From Propionibacteriaceae bacterium (GTDB lineage: Bacteria > Actinomycetota > Actinomycetes > Propionibacteriales > Propionibacteriaceae), in contig JAJTCL010000244.1 in assembly GCA_021323255.1 (NCBI GenBank), positions 1 through 7,551 of the forward strand: a stretch of DNA of 7,551 nt, read 5' to 3'. Below the pieces are notes generated by a model that saw nothing but the letters and a program-made list of their open reading frames with translations, was not told the origin of the DNA and searched no databases. Below, piece after piece: positions 4,966 through 7,551 of the stretch. The translations under genes were made by a program, and so were the position numbers. Each line of letters starts with the position of its first letter. The first letter of the stretch is position 1.

Positions 4966-5409
4966 ATGGCGTTGAAGGTTCATCACCTTCGGCCGGCACC
5001 AGGTGCCAAGACGGCGAAGGTCCGAGTGGGCCGAGGCGAGGCCGGCAGGCGCGGCAAAACAGCCGGCCGCGGCACCAAAGGCTCTGGTGCTCGTCACAAT
5101 GTGCCAGAGAACTTCGAGGGCGGCCAGATGCCGCTGCATATGCGCTTGCCCAAGCTGCGTGGCTTCAAGAACCCGTTCCGTGTGGAGTACCAGGTGGTGA
5201 ACCTGGGTCGGCTGAGCCAGTTGTTCCCTGACGGTGGGACGGTTGGCGTTGCGGATCTGGTGTCCGCTGGGGCGGTGCGTCCCGGAGCACCTGTCAAGAT
5301 TCTCGGTAACGGCGACCTCTCGGTCGCGCTGGAGGTGAGCGCTCACGCGTTCTCCGCAACAGCGAAGGAGAAGATCGCAGCCGCGGGCGGCAGCATTACC
5401 GAACTCTGA
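4966..5409 (+). CDS. rplO: 50S ribosomal protein L15
   Basis: Encodes 147 residues (about 144 in E. coli). L15 is an assembly protein of the large subunit, with a long Gly/Arg-rich extension threading rRNA. Conserved parts are LKVHHLRPAPGAKTAKVRVGRG, GRGTKGSGARHNVPENFEGG, QMPLHMRLPKLRGFKNPFR, and the C-terminal VKILGNGDLSVALEVSAHAF. The start ATG 4966 has AGGAGG at 4951-4956, 9 nt upstream. This is the last r-protein gene in the window. secY, which follows rplO in the canonical spc operon, is replaced by a convergent gene whose stop lies inside the last codons of rplO (14-bp overlap, 5396-5409). Confidence 0.98.
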   Translation: MALKVHHLRPAPGAKTAKVRVGRGEAGRRGKTAGRGTKGSGARHNVPENFEGGQMPLHMRLPKLRGFKNPFRVEYQVVNLGRLSQLFPDGGTVGVADLVSAGAVRPGAPVKILGNGDLSVALEVSAHAFSATAKEKIAAAGGSITEL

Positions 5410-7117
5410 CGCCCACCTTGCCCGCCGTCAGTGGCGGCGCCTGATTGGCTGTTCCTGCCGTTCCGAACGCTGTCAGAAATCGATCGCGGAAGGCGTCCAT
5501 CCGCCATACCGGAGCTTGTGCATCGGGCTTCAGGCCCTGCTGCCAACCCCACGATGCGATCCGGTCGAAGACCGACTGGTCGCGGGCAACGATGCTGATC
5601 GGTACGTCGCGGCTGGCGCCGTGACCGGTGACGATCGGTGAGGGCTGATGGTCGCCGACACAGACAAGGACCAGATTGTCGTCTCCGTAGGTCTCCAGGT
5701 AGGAGATGAGGCTGCTCAGCGAATATTCGATGGAGGTTCGGTAGGCGGCACGTACTCGCGTCGGATTTCGGGTCAAGATAGCCTCCGGCGGATCACCTGC
5801 GGCGGCCATCGTGTCGAAGACCGAGCCGTCACCGACCTCACTCCAGCTGACCAGTTGTGGAATGGGCTCCCAGGGCGCATGGCTCGAGACGAGGGTGATT
5901 TCTGCCATCACCGGTTGGCGGTGCCGCGATGAGCGCTCGGTGCGTTCGAACCTTGACAGGGTGTACTGGTCGGGCATAGTGGCCCAGCTGAAGCGTGGGC
6001 CCTGATACCCCATCTGCTGTGCGCCGTAGACCTGGTCGTAACCGATAGATCCGCTTTCCGGCCAGGCTGAATCGTTGCCTGGCATCACGCCCACCGTGCG
6101 CCAGCTTGCGCGTCTGAAAGCTTTAGTCAGGGTAAGCCGGTGGCTGGAAGCCAGGTCGTCGTAGCGCTGCTGGTTGTCGATCCACAAACCGGAAAGCAAC
6201 GTGGCGTGCGCGAGCCAGCTGCTGCCGCCCGCGGTTGGCGAGGTGAGATAGGCACTCCGGGAAGCGAATCCGGCATTGCGGAGTCGATGATCGCCCGCGT
6301 CGAGCACCGCACCGACGTGGGGAGCGAATTCTGGATCCTCGACGGCGTCGCGCCCGTAACTCTCGACGAAGGCAACGATCACGTCTTTGCCGCTCAATGC
6401 GGTCAAGAGATCCTTCGCCGGGATGCTTTCGAAGGCATCAGGACCGGCAACGGAAACCGACTGGTGATCCCGCTGACCGGTAGCAGCCGGGTGCGCACGA
6501 GTGCGAAGGTAGTCCGCTGAGGCCTTGCCCGCGATCGGAACGCCCGGAACGATCTGAATGGCAAGCAAGGCGCAGGTGAGCCAGGTAACGACGAGGATGA
6601 CGACTGCGTGGGCCGCTACTGAACTGTGCCGGACCACCAGGCCACTCAGGTGCTGCACCGATCGCGTCACGAAAATGACCAGCGCGGTGCAGAGTGCAAC
6701 GGCTACCGCCAGCGAGGCGACCGCGGGCACCGCTCCGACGGATCCGGCAAGGAACCTCATGGCGTCATCGAGCAGCTTCCAGTCCAGTAGCGGGTCAAAC
6801 GGCCGAGCGAGGACTGCAAGGAACCCCATATCGAGGAGCTTGAGGATGACCAGCAACCCCAGCGCCACTCCGACAAACGCCGCTGCCACCGACGTCGCCC
6901 GCCTCGGCAGGATGAGCAGCAGCGCCACCCAGAGAAGCCCCTCCAACGGGACGCTGACAAAAGCGCCAGGTGTGAGGCGGCTGAACTCATCGGGAGCAAG
7001 GAGGGCCAGCAGGACCAGCAGGCAGGAAAACGACGTGGAGAGCCATGCTGCGATGGGATGCGCCCGGGCCAGGTCGACGTCGCCGGCTCCGGGCGGAGCC
7101 TGCTGAGCAAATGACAC
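5396..7117 (-). CDS. Membrane-anchored sulfatase/alkaline-phosphatase-superfamily protein (LtaS/MdoB-like)
   Basis: Encodes 573 residues from GTG 7117. About five hydrophobic segments (roughly residues 22-42, 51-70, 75-95, 125-151, 168-192) precede a long extracytoplasmic catalytic domain, the layout of LtaS/MdoB-type enzymes. Motifs of the superfamily are visible: VIVAFVESYGR (246-256) with Glu252 as a likely metal ligand; SPTAGGSSWLAHATLLSGLW (293-312), where a Ser or Thr would be the nucleophile; and VGDHQP (487-492), with Asp489-His490 as metal ligands. Such enzymes transfer or hydrolyse phosphoglycerol, phosphoethanolamine or sulfate groups on envelope polymers; the substrate here is unknown. 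GTG 7117 is preferred because GGAAGGAAGG (7125-7134, minus strand) is 7 nt upstream; a GTG at 7204 would add 29 unlikely residues. The gene is convergent with rplO and overlaps its end. Confidence 0.85.
   Translation of the reverse strand: MSFAQQAPPGAGDVDLARAHPIAAWLSTSFSCLLVLLALLAPDEFSRLTPGAFVSVPLEGLLWVALLLILPRRATSVAAAFVGVALGLLVILKLLDMGFLAVLARPFDPLLDWKLLDDAMRFLAGSVGAVPAVASLAVAVALCTALVIFVTRSVQHLSGLVVRHSSVAAHAVVILVVTWLTCALLAIQIVPGVPIAGKASADYLRTRAHPAATGQRDHQSVSVAGPDAFESIPAKDLLTALSGKDVIVAFVESYGRDAVEDPEFAPHVGAVLDAGDHRLRNAGFASRSAYLTSPTAGGSSWLAHATLLSGLWIDNQQRYDDLASSHRLTLTKAFRRASWRTVGVMPGNDSAWPESGSIGYDQVYGAQQMGYQGPRFSWATMPDQYTLSRFERTERSSRHRQPVMAEITLVSSHAPWEPIPQLVSWSEVGDGSVFDTMAAAGDPPEAILTRNPTRVRAAYRTSIEYSLSSLISYLETYGDDNLVLVCVGDHQPSPIVTGHGASRDVPISIVARDQSVFDRIASWGWQQGLKPDAQAPVWRMDAFRDRFLTAFGTAGTANQAPPLTAGKVGVRVR
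5422..5437. other. Weak hairpin at the rplO / sulfatase convergent end
   Basis: CCGCC (5422-5426) and GGCGG (5433-5437) can form a 5-bp stem with a six-base loop, 12 bases after the rplO stop. No T-run follows on either strand. It is the only stem I see near the end of the r-protein operon. It lies within the C-terminal codons of the convergent gene. I would not call it a terminator with confidence. Confidence 0.25.
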
Positions 7118-7381
7118 TGCTGCACCTTCCTTCCGGTCGAGTGCAGGTTCGGCATGCTGAACGGGCCGGCCATTCGTGGTCAGGGTCCACCAGACCAGGC
7201 ACACATCATGGCAAGACAGTCGTCCACAACACCACAGGATTCGCTGGTAAGACGGTGTCGAAATTCGAAAAGCTCACCTAGACGAGTCCGAGCGTCTGCG
7301 CTTGGTGATCGCGCGCTTCAGGTGGCGACCCGACGGGCATACTTACCAAATGCTCGAAAGCCTGGCCCATACCGCTGGTTG
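7118..7381. other. Divergent intergenic region (264 bp)
   Basis: This is the spacer between the minus-strand sulfatase-like gene and the plus-strand ATPase gene, so it should hold promoters for both. It contains the strong ribosome binding site of the minus gene (7125-7134) and a small inverted repeat TCGAA-A-TTCGA (7258-7268). I found no pair of -35 and -10 boxes with good spacing on either strand and no RNA gene. The open frames crossing it look like non-coding shadows. Confidence 0.6.
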
Positions 7382-7551
7382 ATGGCGATGGCGGACGAGG
7401 AGTTCATTGGCCGGGTACGCGAGTGCGCCCAGCTGGCCTTACCAGCGGCGGAGGCGCTTGCTGGGCATGGGTCAGTCGTCCTGCTCGCCGGTGAGGCTGG
7501 CGTCGGCAAGACCACGCTGGTACGGCGGGTGCTCGCCGGATCCGATCTCAC
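7382..7551 (+). CDS. LuxR/LAL-type or related signalling ATPase, N-terminal fragment (runs off the window)
   Basis: Fifty-six codons are visible before the window ends. They read MAMADEEFIGRVRECAQLAL, a short Ala-rich helix, then SVVLLAGEAGVGKTTLVRRV. The FIGR-x-x-E motif (about residues 8-14) followed by a Walker A loop GEAGVGKT (37-44), about 25 residues later, is the standard opening of large actinobacterial LAL-type regulators (AAA/STAND ATPase with a C-terminal LuxR helix-turn-helix) and of related ATPase-cyclase or BTAD proteins. The C-terminal domain that would decide between these lies outside. ATG 7382 and ATG 7388 are both possible starts; neither has a clear Shine-Dalgarno, so a leaderless transcript is possible. 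It is divergent from the sulfatase-like gene, which might be a target, but that is conjecture. Confidence 0.75.
   Translation, partial: MAMADEEFIGRVRECAQLALPAAEALAGHGSVVLLAGEAGVGKTTLVRRVLAGSDL

Noticed and set aside
7118..7204. 29-residue upstream extension of the sulfatase-like gene from GTG 7204
   Set aside because: There is no good ribosome binding site for it, while GTG 7117 has GGAAGGAAGG at ideal spacing, and the added residues do not look like a signal or membrane segment.
7258..7268. TCGAA-A-TTCGA as an operator
   Set aside because: It has only 5-bp arms, no second copy, and no promoter elements nearby that I could support.
7318..7551. Minus-strand open frame at the window end
   Set aside because: It is the antisense shadow of the Walker A-bearing gene; the Ser/Thr/Pro-rich wording is the usual antisense of such loops.

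Overview
The window is GC-rich, actinobacterial-type DNA. It carries most of the S10/spc ribosomal protein cluster on the + strand, followed by a short accessory stretch. The gene set and order are the standard bacterial ones: rpsC end, rplP, rpmC, rpsQ, rplN, rplX, rplE, rpsZ (zinc-type S14), rpsH, rplF, rplR, rpsE, rpmD, rplO. An actinobacterium is suggested by the protein wording, the frequent GTG and TTG starts, the long acidic or Ala-rich tails on several r-proteins, and two GC-rich dispersed-type palindromic repeats of a style common in actinobacteria. I cannot name the genus from sequence alone.

Layout. Positions 1-1071 hold the end of rpsC, then rplP, rpmC and rpsQ, tightly packed and partly overlapping. 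Positions 1072-1162 are a widened rpsQ-rplN junction filled with two strong GC-rich hairpins. Positions 1163-2734 hold rplN, rplX, rplE and rpsZ, again tightly coupled. Positions 2735-2900 are an abnormal rpsZ-rpsH junction: the body and C-terminus of S8 are normal, but the near-universal S8 N-terminus (the DPIADMLTRIRN-type helix) is absent in all frames on both strands. In its place are a hairpin and a small in-frame degenerate repeat. Positions 3229-5409 hold rplF, rplR, rpsE, rpmD and rplO, all ordinary. The expected next gene, secY, is not there.

Instead, a convergent gene (5396-7117, minus) encodes a membrane protein with about five N-terminal transmembrane segments and an extracytoplasmic sulfatase/alkaline-phosphatase-superfamily domain of the LtaS/MdoB type. 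Its stop codon lies inside rplO, so the two genes overlap tail to tail by 14 bp. A 264-bp divergent gap follows. The window then ends inside a + strand gene whose first 56 residues look like the N-terminus of a large LuxR/LAL-type or related signalling ATPase (FIGR motif followed by a Walker A motif).

How the genes work together: the r-protein genes form one translationally coupled operon supplying 30S and 50S subunits. The sulfatase-like gene probably acts on cell-envelope polymers, and the ATPase is probably a regulator. Neither has an evident link to ribosomes. I see no clear undescribed defence or mobile system. The most unusual signals are the replaced S8 N-terminus and the palindromic repeats lodged in this essential operon, one of them translated in frame within S17.
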